Shown: piece after piece, positions 46,801 to 58,545 of the stretch
Layout of the letters: each line of letters opens with the position of its first letter
How positions within the stretch are numbered: position 1 is the first letter of the stretch
Assembly (NCBI GenBank): GCA_963971405.1
Contig: OZ020485.1
Coordinates: forward strand, 49,225,469-49,289,468
DNA: 64,000 nucleotides
Direction: 5' to 3'
Source of the DNA: Psococerastis gibbosa
Lineage: Eukaryota; Arthropoda; Insecta; Psocodea; Psocidae
Position numbers and translations under genes: made by a program
Notes under the pieces: generated by a model
Told to the model about the DNA's origin: nothing
Seen by the model: the letters and a program-made list of their open reading frames with translations, nothing else
Database searches by the model: none

Positions 46801-46823
46801 GTCTTATTCCTCGTGAAACTTAA
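40812..46823 (+). CDS. PGM2: Phosphoglucomutase-2 / phosphopentomutase, complete, 8 coding exons
   Basis: This enzyme of the alpha-D-phosphohexomutase family interconverts ribose 1- and 5-phosphate (and glucose phosphates) in the cytosol. Coding exons are 40812-41137, 41460-41652, 42465-42907, 43183-43366, 43777-43960, 45228-45373, 46305-46534 and 46721-46823, all in phase, giving 602 residues (human PGM2 has 612). The motifs are intact: the phosphoserine loop TASHNPKQDNGYK (Ser155), the metal loop DPDADR (309-314), the sugar loop FAFEEAIGF (407-415) and the phosphate loop RTSGTEP (548-554). An acceptor at 40802 just upstream of the ATG implies a 5' untranslated exon further left. The donor after exon 2 is GC (CAG/GCAAGT), not GT. 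The intron after exon 1 holds a decayed copy of exon 1 sequence. Confidence 0.96.
41184..41310 (+). pseudogene. Degenerate copy of PGM2 exon 1 segment in intron 1
   Basis: It aligns to about 40952-41078 over some 125 bp. Shared words include GAGAAGGCTGGACTTT, GGCGCAGATGA/GCGCAGATGA, CTAGTCGTGA and ACAGAC. Multiple substitutions and stops make it non-coding. It begins about 45 bp after the real donor. Confidence 0.85.
42250..42332. repeat. AT dinucleotide microsatellite in PGM2 intron 2
   Basis: About 80 bases of (AT/TA) are arranged in repeating TATATATATATT blocks of 16-20 bp. The flanks TTTCGTAAAG...(42112) and CTTTACGAAAATCAACTGC (42334) are inverted copies of each other (ATCTGCAGTTGATTTTCGTA against TACGAAAATCAACTGCCGAT). 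The array is therefore the loop of an AT-rich foldback element spanning roughly 42040-42400. Confidence 0.75.
44880..45202 (-). pseudogene. LINE polymerase 3'-terminal open stretch
   Basis: A minus-strand frame without an ATG stays open for about 100 codons: NPDETALNVIFKCDEHTQWR, then QRYGKGSTRTAAERTKILVQ, to a stop near 44912. The DET...C/H pattern and helical tail fit the C-terminus of a non-LTR retrotransposon ORF. It lies in PGM2 intron 5 in antisense orientation. Confidence 0.55.
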
Positions 46824-47007
46824 ACAAGTGGGTCTTTTTAGAATGAGACGTTGATAAAAAACCATACTATAGTTTGGTTACTTATTGTGATAATTTGTGA
46901 AGGAAATCATTGACCAAAGATCCACTCTTACAGTCCAACCATTTTCGCCCTCATTTGAGAACTGTCAAACCAATCAAAATTGTACAGTATAACAGTGGAA
47001 CAACTAC

Positions 47008-47537
47008 CAGCGGCGTAGCTAGAATTTTTTTTGGGAGGGGGAGGGGTCCAGTTTTCATGCAACATCGACACACAAAGTTTGCCCATTTACGAGTACCACG
47101 GACCAGTGGCTTAACGATGGGTTTTCGAAGGGGTGGTGTTTCATTTCCCCCCCCCCCCCCAATTTGATAAAATATTAGAAAAATATGAAAGCCGTTCTCA
47201 TGGACGTACGCAGATTCTAATAAGGGGGCATGATCTTAATTTCCCTTGCCCAGGCACCCGAGGGTTCGGGGGACCAGAGGGGTTTTAAAAAAATAGTCCT
47301 GAAATAGTTGAATTTAGGCACTTTGAAAGCAGTTGTTTTTATTTTACATGTGAAAAATATTACTGCTAACAAGGGGGGCCGGGGAAGGTTTTTAAAAAAA
47401 AACAGGCCTGGAATAGTTTGTCGGCAAAAAAGTTTTGATTTTGCAGAAGAGAACTTTATTTACTTTGCAGTTTTGCTACATTTGTGGGGGGGGGGGGTGG
47501 TCCCCTGGGTCTGGACCCCTTTGGCTATGCCACTGTG
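47008..47537. mobile_element. hAT-like 'GGCGTAGC' MITE
   Basis: It starts CAGCGGCGTAGC and ends GCTATGCCACTGTG, flanked by the perfect 8-bp duplication ACAACTAC (47000-47007 and 47538-47545). The interior carries long C and G homopolymers. It belongs with the elements at 57497-58050 and 2527-2614. It lies 185 bp downstream of the PGM2 stop. Confidence 0.85.
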
Positions 47538-48191
47538 ACAACTACTGAGGTTCTCCTGAATTTTGGTATTTCATAGTCCTGCTTTTAATATAGTGAAGAC
47601 TGCGAGATTGAATTGGCCGGCAATGACGTTCTATATCATTTATTGTGGATGCACTCCACTCCATCGAGTCCCGCCAAAATAGAATGTCAATTTGGAGATG
47701 GACGCATATATATTAAAAAAATTCAATAAAAATGACTGTAAATAATTAGATTACTCGTGACTTCGTGGTATTTCATTTCAGCGCTCAGGGTTTTATACTA
47801 ACACAAGTGGGTTTCTTAGACAAAGTTAATTTCTTAACGATTATTTGGGTTTTACTAATTCGGGTTGTTATAACAAGTTTTTCTAAAAAAAAAAAAAATG
47901 ACTGCCCTTCCGCGTTCCATTTTAGTGGAGTGAGTGGAGTGGTCCATTTCTAAAGGGGTCGTTCACTATTGAAGAATTGAAGAAATTCATTAGATAATTT
48001 TATTACCAAAATAGTTAGCCTCCTTAATTTTAATAGGCATCAGGTATCATTCTTTAAGATTGTGACCTCAGAAGAAAGAATAGCACGGACCTATTTGTGA
48101 AGGACCCTTTTAGCTGCTATGAGCAAATGTGTTGTGTTAGTTTTAGTTCCGTTTTGTGATCTAGCTGAAGTCTTTAATATTGAACATCGCA

Positions 48192-48426
48192 GTGGCGTAT
48201 ACATAAACTATTTTCTTGGGGGGGGGGGATCAGATCGCCTCTAGCTACGAATTTCTTGCCGCGGGCCCTAGGCGACGTTCAATTCTACCAACCAACCTGT
48301 TTACCGCTCACTGTTGACACGAACGTCTATTAGATCTGGCAAATTAAATTCGTTATATCTACTCATATTAGTGAATTTAGTCTTACATTTTCCCATTTCG
48401 GGAGCTCCCCATGTATACGCCACTAG
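48192..48426. mobile_element. MITE of a second 'AGTGGCGTATAC' family (copy 1)
   Basis: The ends CAGTGGCGTATACATA and ATGTATACGCCACT are inverted repeats. The interior (GGGGGGG run, ACCGCTCACTGTTGACACGA, ACGTCTATTAGATCTGGC) matches a second copy at about 61388-61560. No ORF. Between 47550 and 50740 nothing else coding was recognised. Confidence 0.75.
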
Positions 48427-49424
48427 TACCTAGCCATAACTTGTCTCAATTTATGTAAACCATTTACATTCCAAGTGGATATATATTTTCTTTTTCTTTT
48501 AATTCGTAGGCCTGGTCATACTCGTACACTGTAACTGACACTTTTGTCGAAATTGAGCAAAAGTGGATCCATATGCCGATATACTGTTTATGTCTCAAAA
48601 CGCCTTCTTTTGATAGCTATACCGCTGGGAAAAACGTGTTTTTTTTCTTAATTCGGGTGCGTAGGTATGTAGCGCATCGTATTCACTTAAGCCTTATAGG
48701 CCTATTGTGCCTGTTGCAGAGTATCTATACTGCACTTATTATTACTACTACCATTAATACCACATTTTTCTTTGTTTGGTATGGCCATTGACAAAAAACG
48801 CTATCCTTTTTATGAGAGAAATAAAACAACCTAATAGTTTTGTTTTTTGGTTTACTGTAACTGTACTTGTGCAGTAACCAAGGGCATAGCCAGGAAAAAG
48901 TTGGGGGGGGGGGGGGTTCTGAAACTTTTGAAAAATCGCATACCATACGCATAATAAAGGCCCAGTGGGAGTATAGGCTATGTACTGTATTCCTTGGTCT
49001 ACTTAATTAAATGCTATTGGGGAACTTATTTTTAGGAAAATTGATTTGCTGTTTTGTTTCATAATTTATGTAAAAATAGTGACAGGGTGCATTAAAACAG
49101 TACGGTAATCATCTATTTATAACTGATTGCCTTCATTGACATAATTAAATAATTCTAATAAAGTTAAATATGAAGTTAGTTTAGTTGATAGCATTCACTG
49201 AGGCTAGTTGTCCAAGATAGAAGTATAAAGTTCTCAGTAGAGTGTTGTTTCCAAATGTGCGGTTGGTAATTACAACTATTAATTTTCGTGGCAGTAGATA
49301 GCATCATGATAATAGCCTACATTTTCTATATTTCTGTTTTGTTTACTGTTTTCGTTAAATAAATTTTAGTTGAGAATCATTAGTTGTGACTAGTTTGTTT
49401 CTTTTAATCGTAGTACCTACCACC

Positions 49425-49600
49425 ATTACGCGTTTTTTGTACAAAGTCGATTTCACCGGAAATATCGATCGTAAGAGTAGTCAAAAATAGCCGTTAAATT
49501 AGTAGAAATGCTCCTCTACATTTCGATAAATGACATGTGGCCTTCACTAACACCGATTGGCCACACAGTTCTTTTAACTCCTTCCTTGGGACTACCTAAT
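49425..49600. repeat. Dispersed repeat, related copies near 20200-20300 and 60745-60860
   Basis: The words GCGTTTTTTGTACAAAGT, TAGTAGAAATGCTCCTCTAC and ACATTTCGAT are shared. The copy near 20840-20880 has the GTACAAAGT part, 20200-20300 has the CTCTACATTTTGAT part, and 60745-60860 is inverted. No coding capacity. Confidence 0.55.
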
Positions 49601-50757
49601 CAATCGTTTTTTGTACGTATATCTGTGTTGGGTACCTAGGTATCAAAATGCTCAGAAAAACTTCGTCTATCCTGATAATTGGGCAACTCTACGATTATAA
49701 TTTGAGTTTTCCACTTACAAAGCTTTTCCCCCTACGATAGGCTCACACAACCGAAGGGGGAAACCTTACAGGTGGTAAAAATCAAATTTCTCAGGAAATA
49801 TATCAACTGTAGAACCATAAAAAATAAGACGTCAAAAATTAGATTTGGCTGATACAACACCATTATTTTTGAAGTAACTTCGCAAGATAGTGATGCCAAT
49901 GACGTAACTATTAGCGAAAACGCAGCTATTAAAGCTTGTCTTATCGTATCCCAGGTATACTAATTAATGAGCACAGGATATATAGCCTGGACTTTGTAGC
50001 CTATACGTATATCGTAGATATAACATCGCTCCTACATCGGTCAATAATATTTAGTCTTTTAGCAAAAAAGAAAAAATGTTAGCAACGGAAGATAATTTAC
50101 AAAATAAACGGAATTGGACAATCCGGGATAATTAGCTGTTCACTCTGAATAGGAACGAAACGAAACGTCAACAGCTACATTCAACGCTCTTTTCATCAAA
50201 ATTATACCGCTTGAAAAAATCCAGTAATCCAAATGTTTGATTGGATCCCAATTGATTCAGGTAATTTGAGTTGTACTCTGCACTACTGATCTCGAACGTT
50301 AACGTAAAAAATAAACTAATACTGTAGAAAAGTTATAGGTATTAGGGGGATTCACCATCCGATATTTAACATGCCAAACCGTGTTAAATCGAGAATGGGA
50401 GTCTCGATCATAAATGAAAATAGAACATAGATTTAGCACGTTACTGTACTCCAGAAAATGGAACTTAATTGCCGCGGTCATAATTTTATTATTATTATGA
50501 TACCTTTGATCTGCTTATATCAGTGGATATTCGAGTGTGGGTCGTTAAATTTAATTATTTATATTTGTATGAGATATATAATTTGTCCGTTTCAAATTTT
50601 AGCACGACTATGGCTATCTTTTATGTATATTCCGAATTTAAACTTGTAAACATTTATCATGCTGAATCACACAGTGAATCCCCTTGTATTTGCATTTATA
50701 CTGTACAACAGCAAGGGCACAAAATAAATTGATAATATAAAAACAGTATTTAATGAA

Positions 50758-52329
50758 TTACGGAGTAATACGCTTGGGGTCACGAGGAAACATAGACGTC
50801 TTACGAATATTATCAAGACCCAAATACAACATGACGACGCGCTCCAATCCTATACCGCCGCCCGCATGCGGGGGACAACCATAGCGGAAAGCATCCACAT
50901 AAGACTTAATCTTCTCCAAATCAATTCCATGATGTTTAGCACGTGCCTCCAAAAGATCCGGGTCGTGCACACGCTGTGCTCCCGACAGGATCTCCTCACA
51001 ACGCATAAACATGTCGTACGAGTTGGACTTCTTTGGACACGACGGGTCAGGCATGGTATAAAACGGCCGGATAGCTAGTGGATACTTGTCTAGGATGTAG
51101 AAGTCAGTCCCATACTTTGCCTTCACCAGCGCACCCAAAAGTTTCTCGTCGGTAGTGCTCAAATCGTCCTCTTCACCGACGATAGTACCTGCGTCTGCAA
51201 GAAGCTTGCGCCCTTCCTCAAACTCCAAACGCAGGGGAGGGTCCAGAAATTGAAATGGCGCAACATCGAATTGTTCGTTGACAGCAGCAATTTCATCCGC
51301 GTATTGATCGCGTAAACCTCGGAATATCTCGGTGAACGTAGCACCGATAGTGTCGACGACTTCGTGGTAGTTAAATTTAAATGCCATCTCGAGATCAAGC
51401 CCGACAAATTCGGTTAAATGGCGGTGAGTGTTGCTGTCTTCTGCTCGGAAGACGGCGCCCACGGTAAACACTTTTTCGAAATCCCCTGCTATCGCCATTT
51501 GTTTGTAAAGCTGAGGACTTTGCGCCAGATAGGCTGAGCCTTTGAAGTAAGACACTGTGAAGACATTGGCACCTCCTTCACTGGCGGCTGGGATAATTTT
51601 AGGCGTGTGAATCTCGACGAAGCCTTTCTTCGTTAAAATATCGCGAAATAGCTTGCACACGCCGGCTTCAAGGCGGAATATTGCTTGATTAGCTGGTGTA
51701 CGTAGATCCAACACACGATTATCAAGCCTTGTGTCCTGGTTAACTTTAATATTCAAACCATCTTCTTCTCCGTCTTTTACACGGCGGGATGCGTCTTCAA
51801 TGAGCAACGGCAGTTGCGGCTTAGCAGCGCTGATCAAAAATATCTCCACCACGCTCAACTCAACGTTTTTCTGGCTGCAACTTTCAATCTTTTGTTGCAC
51901 GACCACAACATTTGCCTTTACGTCAACAATTGACTCTTTGGTAAGTCCTGAGACGAATTTGACCATCTGTTTGCTGACTGTCGCGTTGACAGCGATGATA
52001 CATTGTACTGTGTACTGTTGTTGCCTCAAAACCAGAAAAGCTTGCTTACCTTTTGCTCTCAGCGTGTGTACTCTGCCACGCACAGTCACATCTTTGCCAG
52101 CCAGGTCATTGGTTAAATCTTTGACACTTGTAAATGGCACAGTTATTGTTTGTGTGCTTTGAATTAGGGGAAGTTGCCCATAGCGCCCTGCGGCATAGTC
52201 GGGTTCTTCGGTTTGTTGTGCCGCTGCTCCTTTATTTTGTTTCACTTCCTTTTTGGCGGCTTTAGCAGCATCGCGTGCTTGCTTCTTTAATGCGCTTTTG
52301 CTAGGCTCTTTCTCTTCTTCAACAGTCAT
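50758..52329 (-). CDS. DARS1: Cytosolic aspartyl-tRNA synthetase, single uninterrupted ORF
   Basis: This class IIb synthetase charges tRNA-Asp in the cytosol. The 523-codon ORF starts at [10 protein letters not shown] and has a Lys/Ala-rich N-terminal helix (about 1-45, [20 protein letters not shown]) typical of animal enzymes. The OB-fold anticodon-binding domain spans about 60-170. The catalytic core follows, with motif 1 near 214-245, motif 2 [15 protein letters not shown] (294-308) and motif 3 [11 protein letters not shown] (490-500). The human enzyme has 501 residues, so it is slightly long. No intron interrupts the coding region, unlike the neighbouring genes, but no stop or frameshift suggests decay. 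An ATTAAA polyadenylation-like hexamer lies 3 nt past the stop (50749-50754). Confidence 0.95.
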   Translation of the reverse strand: MTVEEEKEPSKSALKKQARDAAKAAKKEVKQNKGAAAQQTEEPDYAAGRYGQLPLIQSTQTITVPFTSVKDLTNDLAGKDVTVRGRVHTLRAKGKQAFLVLRQQQYTVQCIIAVNATVSKQMVKFVSGLTKESIVDVKANVVVVQQKIESCSQKNVELSVVEIFLISAAKPQLPLLIEDASRRVKDGEEDGLNIKVNQDTRLDNRVLDLRTPANQAIFRLEAGVCKLFRDILTKKGFVEIHTPKIIPAASEGGANVFTVSYFKGSAYLAQSPQLYKQMAIAGDFEKVFTVGAVFRAEDSNTHRHLTEFVGLDLEMAFKFNYHEVVDTIGATFTEIFRGLRDQYADEIAAVNEQFDVAPFQFLDPPLRLEFEEGRKLLADAGTIVGEEDDLSTTDEKLLGALVKAKYGTDFYILDKYPLAIRPFYTMPDPSCPKKSNSYDMFMRCEEILSGAQRVHDPDLLEARAKHHGIDLEKIKSYVDAFRYGCPPHAGGGIGLERVVMLYLGLDNIRKTSMFPRDPKRITP

Positions 52330-53424
52330 AGTGATAAATAGACCAGTAACGTGTGCAATTTGATATGAAAAGTAAAAACAAAGTTATATACAAACTTTTG
52401 TCGTCTGCTAGTTTATCTGTTGCCACTACGTATCATTTTCCGCCATTTTTTAAATGATTATAATTTGATTAATTTCATAAATTTGACATAATTAGGCGTG
52501 ATCAGCCCAGGACTTTCGGCCACTCTGAAAATTTCCCTCCATCTTTGTATTAAAAAAAATATATTTGAAGTTTAGTATCAACAAACAAAATTTGATTCAA
52601 TTTTATGTAGGCCTATATTTTTATGTAGTTGCACAGCCAACATAGGGTTTATCGACCTTAATGAGGATAGGAGAAATTAATATGCTTTCCGCCGCGGCAC
52701 TAGGCCGACTTACTGTATAGTGTAGATGCTAAGTTATTCCTATATTTATTTTTGTTGAAATTACTCAAATTAATACACTAATGAGTGTTGTATTCTGACA
52801 ATATCGCTGCTTTTATGGTCCGGGGCGGTTTTCATATTTTAAGGGAGAGGCAGGCTTGCTGCCAAAGCTTAAATCAAAGTACGGTACTGCATAAATTTAC
52901 TTATAGGCTGCAATTACGTCTAAGACCTAAGCCTACAAATTGCAATGAATTATTTAGCTCGCATTTTAGCAAGTGACGGTACCGTAACGTACAATAGCCC
53001 TATGTATTTTGGTTAGGCCGTTGACTACCGTATACATTTCCTTGATACTGACGTTCCAGTTGAATGTTGCTAGGGATGCCGTCATTACATACACAGACAA
53101 TTCTTGCAGTCGTGATTTGTCGACGTCTTTTCCATTGTAGAAATAAGGCTTACTGAATGGTTGGTGCAAACCCACAGAGTCTACTTCGGAGGATTTCGAT
53201 AATCTGGCGTGTCTAGAGGAAATCAGGAAAACTGTGAGCGGTCGGCTTCACGCCAGTCAACGAAATCGTCAAATAATCTTCTGCTAGCTTTATGGCTAAA
53301 ATGGAAGACGTCGGCAATCGCTACTGAGAGAATCGTCGGTGAGTACCGGGCCTGGGTAGCATCTCATGAAATATCAATTGCAGAGCTGTCAAAAATATCA
53401 GGGTAAACAGAAATAGAAAGTAAG

Positions 53425-53500
53425 AAAGAAAATTATCTTTATTTTCAAAATGGGCGAATTTTGAAAATTATCTTTATTTTCAAAATGGGCGAATTTTGGG
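53425..53500 (+). repeat. Perfect two-copy tandem repeat
   Basis: TTATCTTTATTTTCAAAATG followed by GGCGAATTTTG occurs twice in tandem (from 53432 and 53468), with about a 36-bp period. It sits about 80 bp left of the P-like element end. 52330-53420 shows no gene. Confidence 0.8.
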
Positions 53501-55081
53501 CCTTTCGGCCCACTCTTACTGTTATGGTCATATACCGTAACATAGAAGTAAAATTGGAATATAGTAGTGAACCAAGGAACCAGGGGCGTTTAACTTCAAT
53601 GGAGGTTTTTGTTATACGCGGGAACTGTTCTGATTGGCCATTTGGCCCTGATCCCAACACACGATAGCCAACCACGAAATTGTAATTTTTTTTAATTTTA
53701 TGTTGGTAAAACCTGTTTGTGATTTACTACAAACATCCCGTGGCTGCAGATCCTTGTCAACATGGCGGCTAGTGTAGCCTCTATAAGCTAAGTACAGGGT
53801 TGAGACCGAGTCAGATATCCGTTCTGCAATGTGTAAGACTTCGACATATTTAACGTTGATACTTATCTCTGATATTTGGCTTATGATAAAGGGGCGCCCC
53901 GTAAGGGTTACTATGCCTCCCGCCGTTCTAGTTAATATATTTCTATGAAAACAACGGACATCCGACATTGGACTGGACAACACACAGCGGCCTTTAATAA
54001 TTTTATAAATTTTAATAAGTTTGTGAGCCAATATCAAATTGAACTACGACGGGAAGTGAGGTGAGTAAACATATTTCATGTGCCTGTTTTTTTTAAACAT
54101 TTTCAGTTGTATACCATCCAACACCTTACATATATTACATGGTTTTAATTTTCAAAATGGAAAAACGTTAGCATGTGCAACTCATTTGTGTAGCAAAACA
54201 ACTAAAATTTGTTTAATTCATCATTCATTCCTTGTTTGTGAAGTGTTCAAGTGAGAAGGAAAAATAGTAAAAGGTACATTTGGTAAATTACAATTTTTTA
54301 AATTCAAATTTTTAAAACCTACGCACTCACTTTGATAGATCTCTTGTCAGTGCTATGAGATATGCCCGTAAGATGTTAGCACAACCATATATGCCTAGTT
54401 AACAAAAAAAATGTGAAATGTGTGACCTACAATAATTTAATCACGTTTAGTTGGACACTTACGAGTCAGTTTTGACCATGTGTAAGATCTTATTAGTAAC
54501 TGTTTGAAAAAGGCAAATTACGTTACAATTGCATTTTAATCTACACAATAACTTGATACACAAATTGCACCTTAATGTAGCTGGCATATACAACCTAACT
54601 TGTGTGTTGACAGTGACCTTATTCCACTAACATTTTAACATATTCTGAATTGTAATGAAATATTGACTGTGGAGGCAAAAATAAGGTTTTGTAAGGTAAA
54701 TAAAATGTTCAATTACAAGTAGAAATAGTAGCCTATGTGGCACTAATTGAACACACCTTTTAAAGTCATTCCACCTACAGACTGATCATAGCGATTGCCA
54801 TGAACTTACTCCTGTGATTAAAACTGTAAACATACAAATTTTGAATAGCACTATGATTTAAAAATTCTCTTGTTTACATTTTTAATATCTGGGAATTATA
54901 ATAACCCCTTTATTATAATCGCCATGATCAGGAGGCCTAACTAAACTATTTTTATGTGCAGGAGCCACCTGGACACTGGAGCACTTGAACTGGTGAGAAA
55001 ATATTGACAGTAATTGACAACAGATAAGTATTTTAATTTTTTCAACTATTTCAGTTATTTATTTTATTAAAACCGGTAGAG

Positions 55082-56380
55082 ATGAGTCTTAGGTGTTGCG
55101 TAGAATTCTGTTCACAGAAATCGAAATGCGGCGTATCCATGCATATGTTTCCTCCTAATAAAGATCTCAAAGAGGTTTGGTCGCTGCTGGCAGGGAAACC
55201 GATTAACTACGGTGAAAAATTCAAACGAGCCTCCATTTGTGGTAGACACTTCGCTGACTCTCAGTATCGTGATCTCCACTTTACGAAAAGGCTGATTCGT
55301 GGCTCGATTCCCCGAATTAACTTGCCTGTGAGGATTCTCATTCTTTCCCATGAATTCTTATGTACAACCCCAGAGCCTACTCGCACATCATGCCCCAATA
55401 CCCTTCCCAATAGTTCTGTTTCTCCTGCTGGCTCAGTACAACTCGAACCGGATGCAGAAGATGATGGGGTGATTGCCCAGTATCAGCGCACAGCTATGGA
55501 TTGTGAAGTTTCTTCTTACGAAATGGAAAGGACGCCGAAGATAGTCTCCAATGGCGAAGAACAGCATTCATTCGCCTCTGTTGGCGAGAACTTCTCTGAT
55601 CCTGATTCCGTATGTTATACGGATGTCCAAGGTGACGGAGTTCTCGTTCAGCATGAGAGCACACCTATGGGTTGGGAAGTAACTTCACATGAAATGGAAA
55701 GGACGCCAATGACAGTCTCCAATGCCGAAGAACAGAATTCGTTTGCCTCTGCTGGCGAGAAATTTTCCGTACATTATACGGATGACCATGGAGACGGAGT
55801 TATCGCACAGCAAGCTAGATCCATGGATACCAATCAATGCAAGACATCGAAACTGAAAGCCCAGCGTAAACTTTTCATCCCTAGTCCACCGAAGAGACGT
55901 CGCCTATTAGAAAACAAAAAGCTGAACCCATTACAGTTGGGATTGATGAAGAAAGACCTTACCCCACGACGGGCTAAGCTTGGAGAAATGGCTCGGGCTT
56001 TTCGAACTGGGTACATACGTAAGTGCGCTGAGGCCGCTGGTTTGAAGGATAAATTGAAAGATCTGGAGGTACAAGTCAATGAAGCCCTTCAAGACAAGCT
56101 ATCTCCTCTAGCATTCCATATTGTCGAAGGAGAACTGCACAACAGAGGCAGACTAGGCAAGGGCAGAAGATGGAATAACAAGCAAAAAGCACTAGCTGTT
56201 GCTTTTTATAAATTAGCACCGAGGGCCTACAATGCTATTGCGAAGATGATGTGCCTCCCTAGTAAATCCACGGTTTTGAGTTCCACCCACTCCCGAAATG
56301 TGGCCCCTTTCCCTGACACCCTGCATATTTGTGGACCGTTACTGCTTTTTCCTTTGCTTGTGTGTTCAGGTCGAAACTAA
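55082..56380 (+). CDS. THAP-domain protein, P-element transposase N-terminal-like
   Basis: The 432-codon ORF starts with a THAP zinc finger: Cys5/Cys6, Cys10, Cys53, His56 (ASICGRHF), with conserved Trp33 and the closing SIPRINLP near 74-81. The middle (about 120-250) is acidic and contains two to three imperfect repeats of a unit with EMERTP and EEQxSFAS. Residues 350-400 (NRGRLGKGRRWNNKQKALAV, then LAPRAYNAIAKMMCLPSKST) resemble the segment after the THAP and coiled-coil in P-element/THAP9 transposases. After that the expected catalytic domain is missing. The last about 30 codons may be intronic. A polypyrimidine tract and AG at 56368-56369 could begin a short second exon. Likely a DNA-binding remnant of a transposase. 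Confidence 0.75.
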   Translation: MSLRCCVEFCSQKSKCGVSMHMFPPNKDLKEVWSLLAGKPINYGEKFKRASICGRHFADSQYRDLHFTKRLIRGSIPRINLPVRILILSHEFLCTTPEPTRTSCPNTLPNSSVSPAGSVQLEPDAEDDGVIAQYQRTAMDCEVSSYEMERTPKIVSNGEEQHSFASVGENFSDPDSVCYTDVQGDGVLVQHESTPMGWEVTSHEMERTPMTVSNAEEQNSFASAGEKFSVHYTDDHGDGVIAQQARSMDTNQCKTSKLKAQRKLFIPSPPKRRRLLENKKLNPLQLGLMKKDLTPRRAKLGEMARAFRTGYIRKCAEAAGLKDKLKDLEVQVNEALQDKLSPLAFHIVEGELHNRGRLGKGRRWNNKQKALAVAFYKLAPRAYNAIAKMMCLPSKSTVLSSTHSRNVAPFPDTLHICGPLLLFPLLVCSGRN

Positions 56381-56887
56381 CAACATCCACGAAGATGCTG
56401 CAGCAGCAAGTCCTGTTCCGGGATGGGTGAGGAGTTTAGTGAGTATAACCTCACACTCCCCGTAGACCGTACATGGTCGTAGTCATCCGACGCCGTGCTC
56501 AAGCAGGGGGGCCAAGAAACGGCTAGGTGTTTAAGAGGCGCGGGCGTCTGTTGGGACGTGGGGCCCTGTATTCTCCGGAAACAGTCCCCCCCCCCCCCCA
56601 TATAATCAGATTCTCCTCATCCGCGGGAAAAAAAAAAAAAAAACTACCAACTTCAGTGGTAGGCTATCATGTGTCAATGTGTTTATTTGGCGTTTGTGTT
56701 ATTTTTAACAATGAATGACGGCAAGTTTTACATAATAGTTAGTAAGGAAACTACTATGTTTATCAGCCATTTAAAGTAATAAGATAGGTCATTTAAGGTC
56801 TCTTTTGGCTTAACATGTTATAAAATTAAAACACACTGACATGTTTAAAAAGATCATAATGAGCGCATTTCCATTCTGTTTCAGACA

Positions 56888-57469
56888 ATGGCGAGGAAGT
56901 GTAAGCCTAGAATAATCGTTGTGGGGGACTCTATGGTCCGTGGGGTTAAATTGGACGGACGAGTCGCTGAAGTAGTGCCCTGGAGTGGCGCAAAGCTCAA
57001 TCGATTGACAACCATGAAAATTTGTCGGATGGTGGTAGAATCGAGTTTAAAGTATGTGATCGTTATTGTGCACTTTGGGACCAATAACATTGGAGCCCGG
57101 AACATCAATACCCGTCAAACGCCCGAGGAGTTTGTGGCCGAAATGCGGAAATTGCTGGACCGGCTCCATGTTATTGAGCGCTGTTCCATTGTAGTGTCCT
57201 CGATTTTGCCAAGATTCGACGAAGAATTGCGAGAGAAAATACGCACGAGTAATGTTTTACTTTGTCAACTCTGTAGGCGCTACGGAAACAATGTTCTATA
57301 TTCTCGGACGTATATTCCCTTCATGATCTCATCAAATGGAACCTATCAGATTAAGAAAGAGCTCTTTAATAATCGTGATAAGTTGCATTTGAATGATGAT
57401 GGAAAGATTGTGTTTTCCGCTTTTCTTAGGAAAGCGGTAGGCTATGCGAAATTCATCCGTCCAACGTAA
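56888..57469 (+). CDS. SGNH/GDSL-type hydrolase-like protein carried by P-like element
   Basis: This intact 193-codon ORF has the ordered SGNH blocks. Block I is IIVVGDSMVRG (nucleophile Ser15), block III is VHFGTNNIG (Asn66/67), and block V is DKLHLNDDG (Asp164, His167). It probably has an esterase-like fold, and the substrate is unknown. A splice acceptor-like TTTCAG lies at 56879-56884, just before ACAATGG, so it may be an exon of a longer transcript starting in the THAP region rather than a separate gene. Similar SGNH modules are known in several invertebrate transposons and LINE ORFs. It lies in the segment that the sister element has lost. Confidence 0.75.
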   Translation: MARKCKPRIIVVGDSMVRGVKLDGRVAEVVPWSGAKLNRLTTMKICRMVVESSLKYVIVIVHFGTNNIGARNINTRQTPEEFVAEMRKLLDRLHVIERCSIVVSSILPRFDEELREKIRTSNVLLCQLCRRYGNNVLYSRTYIPFMISSNGTYQIKKELFNNRDKLHLNDDGKIVFSAFLRKAVGYAKFIRPT

Positions 57470-57496
57470 TGCCCACGTTTCAGGCAGTCCCTCCAC

Positions 57497-58050
57497 CAGT
57501 GGCGTAGCCAGAATTTATTTCGGGTGGGGGTCTAGTTTTCGTGCAACATCAATGCATAAAGTTTGCCTGCTTCCGATAGGTTTTCGAATGGGGTGCATTG
57601 GCGTAAATAACCAAAATTTCTGGGGGGGGGGGGGGCATTACGACCCCAAGACTCATCCCCCAGAGAAAAAAAAGATAAATGGGCCCAAATTAGTGAGGTT
57701 TTCACATATTATACCCTAGAGAACGGGGGGCCCGGGGGTCTCCCCCGGGAGAATTATTTTGAAAAAGAATAAGCTCGAAATAGTGGAATTTACACACTTT
57801 CAAAGCATTTATGTTTATATTTTACATGTTGAGAATATTACAGGTAATAAGAGGGGCCCGGGGGCTATCTCAGTGAATGTTTTTTATAAGATAGGCCTGA
57901 AATAGTTTGTCAGCATAACAGTTTTGAACTTGCAGACCATAAATTTATCATTAAAACTGGAAAAAGGGGGACTCTCTCTGGAGAATTTTTTACCGAAATA
58001 TCTTAAAGAAGCGGTTTTGCTCATTTTTGGGGGGGGGGGCTACGCCACTG
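57497..58050. mobile_element. hAT-like 'GGCGTAGC' MITE nested in the P-like element
   Basis: It starts CAGTGGCGTAGCCAGAAT and ends GGGCTACGCCACTG, flanked by CCCTCCAC and CCCTCCAT (7 of 8 bases alike). It contains long G runs and matches 47008-47537. Its removal restores the sequence GCAGTCCCTCCATCGTCATT, just after a possible splice acceptor (CGTTTCAG at 57477-57484). It therefore may have interrupted an exon downstream of the SGNH ORF. Confidence 0.82.
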
Positions 58051-58260
58051 CCCTCCATCGTCATTGTCACTCCAGCTACCTCCTAGCGGCCAGGATTTGC
58101 ACAGGAGCCTGTCGTTCCAGTTGTGACCGTAAAATCCGAAGTGCAGGAGTTGAAAATGGAATGAATCAACCGCTGTGCAGGAAGTAGGGTTGGAAGGTCG
58201 CTACACCTACTTCAGCCCTAGCCTGGTGACTCGGCGAACTTCAAGGGAATCCCTCGCGAG

Positions 58261-58545
58261 GTTGCCTCCTTCGCAGCTCGAGCCACAAACCAATATCTCC
58301 ACTGTTTCAACCTGGTGGATTCAGCACTGTGTCGAGCCTGTGGAATGGATGAAGAAACTCTTGAGCATATTCTCCTGCAATGGTCCATTCCAAGCAGGGA
58401 GAAGGACTTACTCGTGACGGCATTGGGAGGAGGAGGAATAGAAAAAATTCTGGGACGGAAGAATCTTTGGGCACTGGTGAATGAATCATCTGGCCATCGG
58501 CATCACCTGAAGCTGGAACCCAGTAGTAAGAAGTAAGAAAATGGC
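58261..58545 (+). pseudogene. LINE 3'-end zinc-knuckle fragment inside P-like element
   Basis: The plus frame reads VASFAARATNQYLHCFNLVD, then SALCRACGMDEETLEHILLQ. This is the CxxCG...ETxEHIL knuckle of a non-LTR retrotransposon polymerase with the final Cys replaced by Trp. It ends with a stop at 58535. The part from 58339 on is shared with the inverted copy at 10510-10772. Confidence 0.65.

Noticed and set aside
51731-52162. 143-codon plus-strand ORF
   Set aside because: It is the antisense shadow of DARS1.
53612-54037. 141-codon minus-strand ORF with a similar ORF at 11439-11831
   Set aside because: It recurs only because the P-like copies are alike. Peptides have no recognisable domain and the related segment at 36225-36500 does not keep the frame.
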